A stretch of DNA of 64,000 nucleotides from Caulobacter sp. X (lineage in GTDB: Bacteria; Pseudomonadota; Alphaproteobacteria; Caulobacterales; Caulobacteraceae): positions 1,798,001-1,862,000 of the forward strand of contig NZ_PEGF01000001.1 of NCBI RefSeq assembly GCF_002742635.1, written 5' to 3'. Positions 54,410-63,051 of this stretch are shown here, piece after piece; position 1 is the stretch's first letter, and every line of letters starts with the position of its first letter. Below the pieces are notes generated by a model. It did no database searches. It was not told the DNA's origin and was given only the letters and a program-made list of their open reading frames with translations. The position numbers and the translations under genes were made by a program.

Positions 54410-54961
54410 ATGGGAATGGCGCGAGAGGGGCCCATGAGGGATGCTTCGGACGTCGCGGCGCGCGCGGACGCCTTCGCGCGGCAGGCCGCGGCGATGCGAG
54501 GCCCCTTGGCCTCCTACTTCCGCCGGCGGATCCGCAACGCGGGCGAGGTGGAGGATCTGGTCCAGGAGGTTTTCCTGCGCCTGACTGTACGAGGCACCCC
54601 TGACAACGCCGATCACGCCAGCGCCTACATCTTCCAGATCGCCGCCAGCGTGCTGGCCGACCGCTACCGACGGCGTACGGTCCGGCGGGCCGAAGAGCAT
54701 GTCGCGCTGGACCCGGAACTTCATGGCGAGCAGGATTTCGACCCGGCGCGCATCTACGCCGGCAAGCAGGCCCTGAATGCGGCGGCGGCAGCTCTGATGA
54801 CCATGCCCGAACGCACCCGGACCATCTTCCTGCTTCGCCGGATCGACGGCCTTCGCCATCAGGCCATCGCCCAGCAATTGGGGCTGTCCGTCAGCGCCGT
54901 GGAGAAGCACATGGCCCGCGCCATCGAGCACCTGATGGCCCATGTGGGAGGCGCCCGATGA
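54410..54961 (+). CDS. fecI: FecI-type ECF sigma factor
   Basis: This protein of about 183 residues has region 2 (PLASYFRRRIRNAGEVEDLVQEVFLRL, then SAYIFQIAASVLADRYRRR) and region 4 (LMTMPERTRTIFLLRRIDGL, then GLSVSAVEKHMARAIEHLM). These are typical of FecI family members controlled by FecR. Several starts are possible: ATG at 54410, 54416 and 54434, the last with GAGAGGGG very close. The stop overlaps fecR by four bases. The symbol denotes the family; the inducing ligand is unknown. Confidence 0.85.
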   Translation: MGMAREGPMRDASDVAARADAFARQAAAMRGPLASYFRRRIRNAGEVEDLVQEVFLRLTVRGTPDNADHASAYIFQIAASVLADRYRRRTVRRAEEHVALDPELHGEQDFDPARIYAGKQALNAAAAALMTMPERTRTIFLLRRIDGLRHQAIAQQLGLSVSAVEKHMARAIEHLMAHVGGAR

Positions 54962-55995
54962 GCCGCGACGCCGTGACGCCCGCCCAGGCCGCCGCGCGAT
55001 GGCTGGCGCGCGATGACCTGGATCGCTCGCCGCAGCGCGAACAGTTCGCCGCCTGGCTGGAGGCGAGCGAGGAAAACCGAGAGGCCTGGATCCAGGCGCA
55101 TCGCGTCTGGGATGTGTTCGACGACGCCGACGACAACGACCTGATCGCCGCGCTGACGCGCGCCGCTCGGCGGGCGAGACCCGAGCCGAGGTTCGGGCCG
55201 CTCCGCCCCAGGCTGATCGCCGCGTCGATCGCGGCCATGGTCGTTTCCGCCGCCCTCTTCGCCGGCCTGAAACAAGGATGGTTCGACGCGCCCGGAGAGC
55301 CGGCCCCGGTGGCGATCACCGCCGCGCCATCGCTCGCCGCGTTCGGACGCGCCGACTACATCACCGGCGCGGGCCAAAGATCCATCGTCGATCTGCCCGA
55401 TGGAACGCGTCTGACCTTGGACGCCGACAGCGCGATCGACGTGGCCTTCACCGACGGGCGGCGCGATGTCCGCCTCCTGAACGGCCGCGCCTTCTTCGAC
55501 GTCGCGCACGATCGCGAGCATCCGTTCGCGGTCCAGGCTGCCGAGCGGGTCATCACGGCGCTGGGCACTCAGTTCGACGTCAGCCTGCTGTCGGGCGGGC
55601 TCCAGGTGGTGCTCGCCGAGGGCAGCGTCTCGGTCGGCATGGCGTCCGGAGGGAAGGCGACTACGGCGGTCAAGCTGAAGCCTGGCCAGGCCTTCTCCGC
55701 GCCGAAGGCGGGCGCCGGCAAGGTTACAACGACCGATCTGGACAAGGCGCTCGCGTGGAAACAGGACGTCGTCGAGTTTCATGATCAACCGCTGTCCGAA
55801 GCGGTCGAACTGCTGAACCGCTACACGCGGGTCAAGATCGTCATCCGGGATCCCAAGGTCGCCGCCCTGCGCATCACCGGGGTCTTCAAGACCGGGGACG
55901 TCAGGCGGTTCGGCCGCTCGATCTCCCAGGTGCTGCCGGTGCGCATGATCGCGCGCGACGCCGACACCTACGAGCTGGTTTCGACGCATCGCTAG
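54958..55995 (+). CDS. fecR: FecR-type anti-sigma / signal transducer
   Basis: This 345-residue inner membrane protein has an N-terminal cytoplasmic domain (about 10-55, ARWLARDDLDRSPQREQFAAWLEAS) that binds the sigma factor. One membrane helix is at about 82-104, then the periplasmic FecR domain (about 125-235, IVDLPDGTRLTLDADSAIDV, GRAFFDVAHDREHPFAV) and a C-terminal STN-like domain (QPLSEAVELLNRYTRVKIVI). It relays substrate binding by an STN-type TonB receptor to FecI. That receptor is encoded 2.4 kb away at 58386-61457. Confidence 0.9.
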   Translation: MSRDAVTPAQAAARWLARDDLDRSPQREQFAAWLEASEENREAWIQAHRVWDVFDDADDNDLIAALTRAARRARPEPRFGPLRPRLIAASIAAMVVSAALFAGLKQGWFDAPGEPAPVAITAAPSLAAFGRADYITGAGQRSIVDLPDGTRLTLDADSAIDVAFTDGRRDVRLLNGRAFFDVAHDREHPFAVQAAERVITALGTQFDVSLLSGGLQVVLAEGSVSVGMASGGKATTAVKLKPGQAFSAPKAGAGKVTTTDLDKALAWKQDVVEFHDQPLSEAVELLNRYTRVKIVIRDPKVAALRITGVFKTGDVRRFGRSISQVLPVRMIARDADTYELVSTHR

Positions 55996-56117
55996 ACCAG
56001 CATTTCGCTGAGGATTTTCAAAAAGTCGGCGTTTTCCCTAGCAGAGCGCCGCGGGCTCGAGGGGCTCGGCCTGTCGACAGCTGCCGTCGCTCGACACCCC
56101 TAAGAGCGAGAACCCAC

Positions 56118-56729
56118 ATGACATCGCCCAACACCATCCGCGACCCGCTGGCCGATCATCTGCTGACGCCGCGAAACGCCGCTCTGCTGATCATCGATTT
56201 CCAGCCCGTCCAGGTCTCGTCCATCGTCACGATGGAAAAGCGCTTGCTGATCGCCAACGTCGTCAACCTGGCCAAGACCGCGCGGCTCTACGACCTTCCG
56301 GTCGTGCTGACCACGGTCAACGTGGCCACCGGCCTCAATACGCCGACCATCAAGCCGATCGCCGACGTGCTGCCTGACGCCCGGCCCATCGACCGCACCG
56401 CCATCAACGCCTGGGAGGACGAGGATTTCGTCGCGGCGGTCAAGGCCACCGGCCGAAAGAAGCTGATCATGGTGGCGCTGTGGACCGAGGTCTGCCTGGC
56501 CTTCCCAGCCCTCGACGCGCTGGCCGAAGGCTATGACGTGTTCGCGGTCGTGGACGCCGTGGGCGGCACCTCGGCGCTGGCGCACCAGGCCGGTATCGAC
56601 CGTGTCGTCCAGGCGGGCGGCAAGCCGGTCAGCTGGATCCAGGTGGCTTGCGAGCTGCAGCGCGACTGGAACCGCCAGGCGACCGCCGAGGGCTTCGCGG
56701 ACATCGTGCTGCGCGCGGTCGGGCACTAA
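56118..56729 (+). CDS. Isochorismatase-like cysteine hydrolase (YcaC-type)
   Basis: This 203-residue hydrolase has Asp27 in LLIIDFQ and the nucleophile Cys126 in ALWTEVCLAF, the standard pair of the family. INAWEDEDFVAAVKATGRKKL matches the YcaC subgroup, which is of uncertain substrate (small amides or imides). It lies 122 bp after fecR in the same direction and may be separately expressed. A strong hairpin terminator follows. Confidence 0.87.
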   Translation: MTSPNTIRDPLADHLLTPRNAALLIIDFQPVQVSSIVTMEKRLLIANVVNLAKTARLYDLPVVLTTVNVATGLNTPTIKPIADVLPDARPIDRTAINAWEDEDFVAAVKATGRKKLIMVALWTEVCLAFPALDALAEGYDVFAVVDAVGGTSALAHQAGIDRVVQAGGKPVSWIQVACELQRDWNRQATAEGFADIVLRAVGH

Positions 56730-56736
56730 GCCGAAA

Positions 56737-56769
56737 AAAGGGAGCAGGGCTGATCGCCTTGCTCCCTTT
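56737..56769. terminator. Bidirectional terminator
   Basis: AAAGGGAGCA (56737-56746) and TGCTCCCTTT (56760-56769) form a perfect 10-bp stem with a 13-base loop, flanked by an A-run on the left and T-rich bases on the right. It separates the convergent isochorismatase-like and cupin genes. Confidence 0.85.
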
Positions 56770-56791
56770 GCTTGCCATTGCGCCGATGAGG

Positions 56792-57268
56792 TCAGGGCTT
56801 GGGCGCGTTGGCCGCCTCGACATAGTCGGTGCTGGTGGGGCCAAAGCCCGAGATGTAGACGCTGGCGCCCTCGGGACCTGTCATGGCGAAGTGATCCACG
56901 CCTGCCGGCTCGCTGTAGAAGCTGCCGGGGGGCAGGGTCTTGACCAGAGCCGCGTCGGCCCTGCGGCCGTAGCCGAATTTCCAGACCCCTGAGACGACCA
57001 CGGCGGTGCGGTCGTCGCGGTGACTGTGCGCGGCGATCCGCATGTTGGGCGGCACCCGCAGGGCGATCGTATAGGGACCGGCCTTGGTCGGGTCGCCGTA
57101 GAGAACCGTGGTGCGGATGCCGGCGACCCCCGAGGTGCCCGCCGTGGCGCCGCCGGCGGTCAGGGCGGCGACTTCGGACGGGGTCAGCCGCAGCTGGCGT
57201 TCCTGGGCCAAGGCGGCGCCGGGCAGGGCCAGCAACGCAGCCGCGACGAGCGCGAGGCGGCGGCTCAC
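56792..57268 (-). CDS. Secreted cupin-domain protein
   Basis: This 158-residue protein has a signal peptide (SRRLALVAAALLALPGAALAQ) and one cupin barrel. The metal-binding motif is HSHRDDRTAVVVSGVWKFGYG, with the second motif at PPGSFYSEPAGVDHFAM. It is periplasmic. The start is a GTG that overlaps the stop of the hydrolase gene (GTGA), so both are translated together and probably work on the same substrate. A longer frame is antisense-like and was discarded. Confidence 0.85.
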   Translation of the reverse strand: MSRRLALVAAALLALPGAALAQERQLRLTPSEVAALTAGGATAGTSGVAGIRTTVLYGDPTKAGPYTIALRVPPNMRIAAHSHRDDRTAVVVSGVWKFGYGRRADAALVKTLPPGSFYSEPAGVDHFAMTGPEGASVYISGFGPTSTDYVEAANAPKP

Positions 57269-58200
57269 GGCTTGGCGTCCAGGAAGTCGCGGACCATCGC
57301 CACCGTGGCCTTCGGGTTCTCCTCCATGATCCAGTGACCGGAGTCGGGCACGACGCCTTCGGTCACGTTGCTGGCGGCGAAGCGCATCACCGTCGCCATC
57401 ATCGGTCCGAACGACTTCTCGCCGCCCAGGGCCAGGACCGGCATGGTCAGCTTGCCCTGCGCCATGAACGCCTTGTTGTCGATCGCATCCTGGTCGAAGG
57501 CGGCGAACTGCGAGAAGCCGCCATGCATGGCGCCGGGCAGGGCGTAAAGCTTGGCGTAGTGCTCGCGCGAGGCCTCGGTGAAGCGCGAGGGATTGGCCGA
57601 GAACTCGTTCCAGAAACGGTCCAGATAGATGCGCTCGCGGCCGGCGACGAGGCGCTCCATGTCCGGCCCGCCAAAGCGGAAGTGCCAAAGCAGCGGGTTC
57701 TTGAGGATGTCCTCCCAGGGCCCGACGCCAGGCAGCGGCGCGTCGATCAGCACGAAGCGGCGGACGCGGTCGCGATGCTCGGCGGCGAAGGCGTAGCCGA
57801 CCATGTTGCCGATGTCGTGGGTCACGAGATCGACTTGACCGACCTTTAGGGCGTCGAGCACGCCGGCCACGTCCTGGCCTTGGGTCTTCTTGTCATAGCC
57901 GCCGGAGGCCGGCTTGGACGACAGACCAAGCCCTCGAAGGTCGGGCACGATGACGGTGTGGGTCTTGGCGAGTTCGACCGCCATCGGCTCCCACATGTCG
58001 CCGGTCTCGCCATAGCCGTGCAGCAGCACGACCGCCGGTCCCTGTCCGCCGACGCGCACGTGGATCTTCGCGCCGTTGGTCGCGATGTCCTGGACCTTGA
58101 AGTCGGCGGGGAAGGGTTTGACCTGCGCCTGGGCCGGGGCGCCCAAGGCCGAGGCCGAAAGGATGAGGGCCGCCAAGGCGACCGGGGCGAGCTTGAACAC
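57265..58200 (-). CDS. Periplasmic alpha/beta hydrolase, epoxide hydrolase-like
   Basis: This 311-residue protein has a signal peptide of about 26 residues ending AQAQ. It has the oxyanion-hole motif HGYGET, a nucleophile elbow VTHDIGNMVGY with Asp as nucleophile (typical of epoxide hydrolases and haloalkane dehalogenases rather than esterases), and the catalytic His in PDSGHWIMEENP. The start is GTG 58198-58200 with GGAGG seven bases upstream. It is paired with the cupin gene; export of both to the periplasm is an uncommon combination. Confidence 0.87.
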   Translation of the reverse strand: MFKLAPVALAALILSASALGAPAQAQVKPFPADFKVQDIATNGAKIHVRVGGQGPAVVLLHGYGETGDMWEPMAVELAKTHTVIVPDLRGLGLSSKPASGGYDKKTQGQDVAGVLDALKVGQVDLVTHDIGNMVGYAFAAEHRDRVRRFVLIDAPLPGVGPWEDILKNPLLWHFRFGGPDMERLVAGRERIYLDRFWNEFSANPSRFTEASREHYAKLYALPGAMHGGFSQFAAFDQDAIDNKAFMAQGKLTMPVLALGGEKSFGPMMATVMRFAASNVTEGVVPDSGHWIMEENPKATVAMVRDFLDAKP

Positions 58201-58283
58201 CTGCTGTCCTCCAGGATCGCGCGGAACCACCGCGCCTAGGAAGGGGGAACGCACGCTTGCGACGAACCCTCACGCGCCCAGAG

Positions 58284-58321
58284 CCTGTCAGCCTCAGATG
58301 GAATTGTTTGAATCTGACAGG
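58284..58321. promoter_or_regulatory. Inverted repeat upstream of the hydrolase/cupin operon
   Basis: CCTGTCAG (58284-58291) and CTGACAGG (58314-58321) are perfect 8-bp arms, and further matching positions extend inwards (11 of 14). It lies 84 bp before the GTG start, so it is an operator candidate. Confidence 0.4.
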
Positions 58322-58351
58322 TTTTAAATCAGATACTTAGAGGGTGACAGC

Positions 58352-58377
58352 CGCCGAAACCGACCACACTTTCGGCG
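58352..58377 (-). terminator. Hairpin after the TonB receptor gene
   Basis: CGCCGAAA and TTTCGGCG form a perfect 8-bp stem with a 10-base loop, eight bases past the receptor stop codon. No U-run follows on the reverse strand, so termination strength is uncertain. Confidence 0.5.
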
Positions 58378-58385
58378 ACCACGCC

Positions 58386-61300
58386 CTAGAAACGGCCGGA
58401 CAGGCTGAGCTCGAAGCGACGACGACGCGGGTCGCTACGATAATCATACCCCATCTGGCTTGGGTCGGCGACGATGGGCGGGCTGGTGTCCAACAGGTTC
58501 TGCACGGCCAGCCGCATTTCCAGCGTCCGGAGCGCCTGGCTCGCCGAGAACGCGAATTGTCGGCGGACCGCAAGATCGAAATAGACCCGCGATGGGATGT
58601 AGCTCCGTCCCTGGTTTTTCGCGGTCGTTTGGATCGTTCCGTTGTACGGCGACCACAGCGGACTGGAGCGGCCGAGATACTGCGCGTTCAAGTCCAGCGC
58701 CGTGGACCCTCGCGTCCACTGCACGCCGGCGTTGCCTCGCCACCTGAGCGGACCGTCGCGGTAGCCGACGCGGTTCAGCCAGTCGGCGTCGGGGCGCCGT
58801 CGGGTCCTGAGCGTCGGCTGCCAGGTGGCGGCGCCGTAGACCTGCGTCTCACCGCCCCACAGCCGAGGCGCTCGCCAGTCGAGCTGGAGATCGACGGTCT
58901 CGGCCACGGTGCGCCCCACGTTGCTCGCGCCGGTATAGACGGCGAGGATGCGTCCGCCCGTATAGCCCAGCGCCGCGTCGGCGGCCGACAGGGGCTCGCG
59001 CTTGACCTGATCGCCGTAACGCGCCTCGTCGTTGAGGACCTCCTGATAGCCGAGGTTGAGGTTGCCGATCTCGTCGCGGATATCAACGCGTGACACGTCG
59101 ATCGAAAGGCGAGGGCCGTCGCCTTCCGACGGGTTGAAAACCAAGCCGACCGACTGAGTCAGGCCTCTTTCCTGCCCCACGTCATGTCGACCCGTACGCC
59201 CCCACAGGAAAGGACCATCAGCGGTGACCAATCGCCCGCCGCGCCGCGGGTCTTTGAGGCCCGCGGAAGTGACCACGATCCCCAGTTCTTGAAGCTGGCT
59301 CATGTCCGGCGGCGTCTCGCCCGTCGCCAAGCTCGCGCGCACCATCACCCTTTCGAGCGGGAAACTCCGCAGGCCGATCGTGAAGACATTGGCGTCATGG
59401 TGGGTGGTGGCCCGGGTCCTGACCATGGCCGCGCCCGTGTAGGCCATGTCGGGGAACGTCGTTCGCACGTCGTCGCGTCGTACGGCCAACTGAAGCTCGA
59501 GCCCTCGCGCGGGCGCGATCGGTGCCTGGCGGCCCAGCAACGGCGCGCGGATTTCCGCGTAGCCCGATTTCACAAATTGCACCCGATCGGGCGTGAAGTC
59601 CCTGCCGGGCCCGCCGGCGCCGCCCTGAGCTCGGTTCGCTGAGGGCATGCGCTCGCGCCGGACTTCGGCCAGCAAGGTCGCGGTCAACGGGCCTTGAGGA
59701 AGATCGATCACCGGTCCGGCGGCGCGAACGACCCCACTGCTGAATTGGGTCTTGAGGAGATAGTGCTCGTAGCTGGGAACGGCGTAGGCCATCACGGCGG
59801 CCTCGAGGTTCGCGAAGCCGCCGAACGGAGGCATCGGCGCTTGTCCCTGCGGGCCGACCACACCGTTTAGGTAAGGCTGCAGGAAGGTGGTCGCGAGAAC
59901 CGACCCTTCGCTGTCGATGACCTGGGAAGTCCGGCCAATCGTATATTCCGTCGAAATCCGCCAGCGTCCTGGCAAGGTCGCGATCAATCCCGTCGTTACC
60001 CGGCGCGTGTTCGTATCGACCGACTTCACGTCGACAAGGCCCGCCAAGGGGAAGTTTATATAGATGGGATTGGCGAACGGATTGGTCGGCGCGTCGGCCA
60101 CGACGGCCGTGCGATACTGGCCTGAGTCCTTCGGGAACGTCGCTTCACCCTTGTTGTAGAGCGACCAGCCGTCGGCGAACAATTCGAACCGACTTCCGAT
60201 CGGGCGGCGAACGCTGAAGAAGATCGAGCGCGTACTCGGCGTCGCGACAAGGGTCGTGTCATCGCCGGCCAGTCCCTTCGGGGGCGTTGTCGGAAGCTGA
60301 CCGGCATTGGCCGCCAGAACGGCGTTTCTCGCCGACGCCGCGCCCTGAAAGTCGAGCGGCAGGAAGGTGAAATAGCTATTGAGCGCTGTCCCGTCGTCCA
60401 AGCGCAGGGCGTCGCCGCCGACACTACGCACCGTGATCGCGTTGACCGGCCGAGCCTGGACCAGATAACCATCCGGATTGTACCGCGCCTGCCGCTCGAG
60501 GGAGCGCCGCGCATAGTTCCGCTGGCCAACCGTCAAGCGTTGGGCGGCCGTATAGGATCCCGCCAGCATGATCGAGGTCGCGCCGCCGTCGGGCGAGAAA
60601 CCGATCCGCCCCTCGATGCGCGCGCGGCCGGCGTCGCCGCGGCTGGTCAGGCCGGAGGCCACGGTCAGGTCGGCGCCTTGGTAGTCGCGTTTCAGCACGA
60701 TATTGACCACGCCGCCGAGCGCCGTTGGTCCGTGAATGCCGCCCGCCGTCGAGGTCAGCGTCTCGATGCGCTCGATGGCGCCCAACGGAAGCGCGTTGAT
60801 GTCGCTCTGGGCGAGGCCCAACCTCAGCGTTGGTATGCCGGGCATCCGCCGGCCGTCGATCAGCACCAGCGTCCTCTGTTGCCCTATGCCCCGTACATCG
60901 ATCGCCGAAGTTGTCGCCCCGCTGCCGGCCACCTGCTGTGCGGGCGACACGACCTGGCCGTCGGACGGCAGCCGCTCGCGCAGATATTGGCCAACATTGT
61001 CCTGCGCGGCGAAGCGCAAGTCTCGCGCGCCCATCACCTTGTAAGGCTGGATGTCGTTCTCCGAACGCCGAATGTCGGTGTTCTGTGTCGGCCGGCCAAG
61101 GACCAGAACCTCCGAAATGGCGCCATCGCCAGGATCGATTGGCCGCGTCGGCTTCGGAAACAGCACGAAGACGCCGTCGGACGTGATCCGATAGTCGATC
61201 CCCGATCCGGCCAGCAGTTGAGCAAGCGCGCGCTCGCTGGAGAGCCGTCCTTTCACCGCTTGACCCCGGAGCCCGCGGACCAGATCCGCTGTGTAGAGAA

Positions 61301-61457
61301 TGTCGACGCCGCTTTCGCGAGCCAGTTCCGACAGCGCGTCTTGAAGGGCTCCCGCGCGGATATCGACGCTAACGGGCGCGGCATGGGCGATCCCCCAGCC
61401 CGCAATCAGGATCGACAGGCAGGCGAAGGCGGGGAGATGGCCGCTTCTGTGTAGCAC
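58386..61457 (-). CDS. TonB-dependent receptor with N-terminal STN signalling domain
   Basis: This 1023-residue outer membrane receptor has a signal peptide of about 27 residues, an STN (secretin/TonB short N-terminal) domain at about 29-100 (VDIRAGALQDALSELARESGVDILYTADLV), a plug (about 115-260, with RTLVLIDGRRMPGIP and the conserved NIVLKRDYQG) and a 22-strand-type barrel ending in Phe (LSLSGRF). The STN domain signals to a FecR protein, and the FecI-FecR pair at 54410-55995 is the obvious partner. The start is GTG. The ligand may be a siderophore or carbohydrate-like compound. Confidence 0.9.
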   Translation of the reverse strand: MLHRSGHLPAFACLSILIAGWGIAHAAPVSVDIRAGALQDALSELARESGVDILYTADLVRGLRGQAVKGRLSSERALAQLLAGSGIDYRITSDGVFVLFPKPTRPIDPGDGAISEVLVLGRPTQNTDIRRSENDIQPYKVMGARDLRFAAQDNVGQYLRERLPSDGQVVSPAQQVAGSGATTSAIDVRGIGQQRTLVLIDGRRMPGIPTLRLGLAQSDINALPLGAIERIETLTSTAGGIHGPTALGGVVNIVLKRDYQGADLTVASGLTSRGDAGRARIEGRIGFSPDGGATSIMLAGSYTAAQRLTVGQRNYARRSLERQARYNPDGYLVQARPVNAITVRSVGGDALRLDDGTALNSYFTFLPLDFQGAASARNAVLAANAGQLPTTPPKGLAGDDTTLVATPSTRSIFFSVRRPIGSRFELFADGWSLYNKGEATFPKDSGQYRTAVVADAPTNPFANPIYINFPLAGLVDVKSVDTNTRRVTTGLIATLPGRWRISTEYTIGRTSQVIDSEGSVLATTFLQPYLNGVVGPQGQAPMPPFGGFANLEAAVMAYAVPSYEHYLLKTQFSSGVVRAAGPVIDLPQGPLTATLLAEVRRERMPSANRAQGGAGGPGRDFTPDRVQFVKSGYAEIRAPLLGRQAPIAPARGLELQLAVRRDDVRTTFPDMAYTGAAMVRTRATTHHDANVFTIGLRSFPLERVMVRASLATGETPPDMSQLQELGIVVTSAGLKDPRRGGRLVTADGPFLWGRTGRHDVGQERGLTQSVGLVFNPSEGDGPRLSIDVSRVDIRDEIGNLNLGYQEVLNDEARYGDQVKREPLSAADAALGYTGGRILAVYTGASNVGRTVAETVDLQLDWRAPRLWGGETQVYGAATWQPTLRTRRRPDADWLNRVGYRDGPLRWRGNAGVQWTRGSTALDLNAQYLGRSSPLWSPYNGTIQTTAKNQGRSYIPSRVYFDLAVRRQFAFSASQALRTLEMRLAVQNLLDTSPPIVADPSQMGYDYRSDPRRRRFELSLSGRF

Positions 61458-61798
61458 GATGAGCCTATCACATCACTGGATGCGCAATTTGCTAATGCTA
61501 TGTTTGCTAAGTGCCGCCTGAGTGAGGATAACGTTTTTATCTTCGTGAAAGCTATCGATAGCTAGCGTCGAGTTACGGGCGACGAGGCATCGGCCCTTTA
61601 ATCTAGTAATATACAGTTTCCGCAGTCGCGTCCCCCTGCAGCGGAACATATCATCTGAATGTCGCCTCTGGGTGTGCCGAGTTCTGCTTCTGGCGCAACG
61701 TGAACCCAAGCCCGAAAATGAGGCGACTGCGACTAAGTCGCATTGTTGACAGTCTTAGCTTGGATTGAGGGCGGTTCTAAGTTGTGCCGACATGGCGC
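61458..61798. other. Gene-free region between TonB receptor and tRNA
   Basis: These 341 bases are more AT-rich than the rest. They contain the receptor promoter and a palindrome (listed separately). One 78-codon frame on the reverse strand has no coding character. No clear FecI-type promoter was recognised. Confidence 0.5.
61550..61563. promoter_or_regulatory. 14-bp palindrome upstream of the TonB receptor
   Basis: AGCTATCGATAGCT is a perfect palindrome 93 bp before the receptor start codon, next to an AT-rich stretch. It is a possible operator; the regulator is unknown. Confidence 0.35.
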
Positions 61799-61875
61799 TG
61801 GCGGCCCGGGAGGGACTCGAACCCCCGACCTTCGCTTTAGGAAAGCGCTGCTCTATCCTGCTGAGCTACCGGGCC
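61799..61875 (-). tRNA. tRNA-Arg (anticodon CCT)
   Basis: The reverse strand folds as a complete cloverleaf: acceptor GGCCCGG/CCGGGCC, D arm GCTC/GAGC, anticodon loop TTCCTAA with anticodon CCT, and T loop TTCGAGT. The 3-prime CCA is encoded (61799-61801). It decodes AGG. No integrase or duplicated 3-prime end (att site) is seen near it. Confidence 0.95.
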
Positions 61876-61953
61876 GCGGCGCGTGCGGGTCAGGGTGCAT
61901 AGCGTAAGTTGACGGGCGTGCGAACCCCCGGGAGGGCGCGAAGCCTCTTCGAC

Positions 61954-63051
61954 CTACGGCGCGACGCGAAGGACCAGGATCTGGTTGATCTGCCGGGCGT
62001 CGTAGTTGTCGTCGGAGGCCAGCACCAGGGTGCGCGCGCCGTCCTTCTGGCGCGGCCCCCACGCCATGGCCTCCAGATTGTCGATCCGGATTCCGAGACT
62101 GTCGAAATTGAGCAGCAGCCGCTTGCGCACGGCGCGGACCTTGCCATCCGCGAGGCTGGGACTCCGGGAGACGTCCTCGGCTCGCGACAGATCGGCCAGA
62201 TACAGGCGCACGTGATAGGCGTAGCCGCCGTCCGCGCCCTTGATCCCCGAACGCTCCAGCACCAGAAGCCGCCGGGCGTCCAAGGCGAGAATCTCGCTGA
62301 CGCCGTTGTCGCCGACGCCCACCGGCGAAGCGGCCTGCACGGGGTCGATAGGATAGGCGTACTGGGCCAGCAGACGTCCTGAACGATCAAGACGGCTGAG
62401 ACGGGTCAGGCCGCCTGCGGCGACAGAAGGGACCGAACCGTCCTGGATCAGCGGCCACTCCATCGAAACCCAGATAGATCGTCCGTCGACGGACCATGAC
62501 AAGCCTTCGAAGGTCGCGTTCTTGCGCGCGCCGGTCCGGCCATCGGGCTGGAAGCGAAGATTGTCGGGCGCGACGACGCGGGCGATGGGGCGGGCGACGG
62601 GACGACCGTCGCGGCTCAGGCGTCGGATCGCCGGCGGATCGCCGTGTTCGAAGTCGCCTTCCGTCGTCCAGAGAAGATCCTGCCCCCTGGGATCGAAGCG
62701 GATCGCCTCGCCGTCGGCGGCCTCGGTTCCGGCCTTGCGATCGGGGAAGGTCGAGCCGTCTTCGCGACGCAGGGGGATCATGGCCTCCAGCGTCGGGCCG
62801 CAGGGCGCGCCGGGGCGCAGGTCGAGCCGGCCGAGGAAGGCGTGGGAGGGGCCCCGCTCGGACTTGTCGTCGCTGATGAAGGCCCAGAGACCGGTGCGCG
62901 GGTCGTGGTCGATCCCCGAAATCCCGCCGTAGCCGCCGCCGTCGAAGACGAGGCCCTTGGGTGTCTCGCAAGCCTTGATCAGGGTCGCGCGCGGCGCGGC
63001 GACGGCCGGCGCGGCGGTCAGCAGGAGCAGAGCGAGAAAGGCGCCCCTCAT
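61954..63051 (-). CDS. Secreted phytase-like / esterase-like beta-propeller protein
   Basis: This 365-residue protein has a signal peptide (about 19 residues, ending AVAA) and a propeller of the esterase-like activity of phytase family. Motifs are YGGISGIDHDPRTGLWAFISDD, DGEAIRFDPRGQDLLWTTEGD, ATFEGLSWSVDGRSIWVSME and DNLEAMAWGPRQKDGARTLVLASDDNY. These acid-rich turns bind calcium in related proteins. It is likely periplasmic or outer-membrane associated; real activity on phytate or esters is uncertain. It overlaps the upstream glycosyltransferase by four bases. Confidence 0.87.
   Translation of the reverse strand: MRGAFLALLLLTAAPAVAAPRATLIKACETPKGLVFDGGGYGGISGIDHDPRTGLWAFISDDKSERGPSHAFLGRLDLRPGAPCGPTLEAMIPLRREDGSTFPDRKAGTEAADGEAIRFDPRGQDLLWTTEGDFEHGDPPAIRRLSRDGRPVARPIARVVAPDNLRFQPDGRTGARKNATFEGLSWSVDGRSIWVSMEWPLIQDGSVPSVAAGGLTRLSRLDRSGRLLAQYAYPIDPVQAASPVGVGDNGVSEILALDARRLLVLERSGIKGADGGYAYHVRLYLADLSRAEDVSRSPSLADGKVRAVRKRLLLNFDSLGIRIDNLEAMAWGPRQKDGARTLVLASDDNYDARQINQILVLRVAP

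Noticed and set aside
61473-61709. A 78-codon open frame on the - strand upstream of the TonB receptor
   Set aside because: Its codon composition and residue content do not look like a protein of this genome and no ribosome-binding site is seen.
61799-61875. tRNA-Arg as an integration site for a genomic island
   Set aside because: No integrase gene and no second copy of the tRNA 3-prime end are visible in the window.
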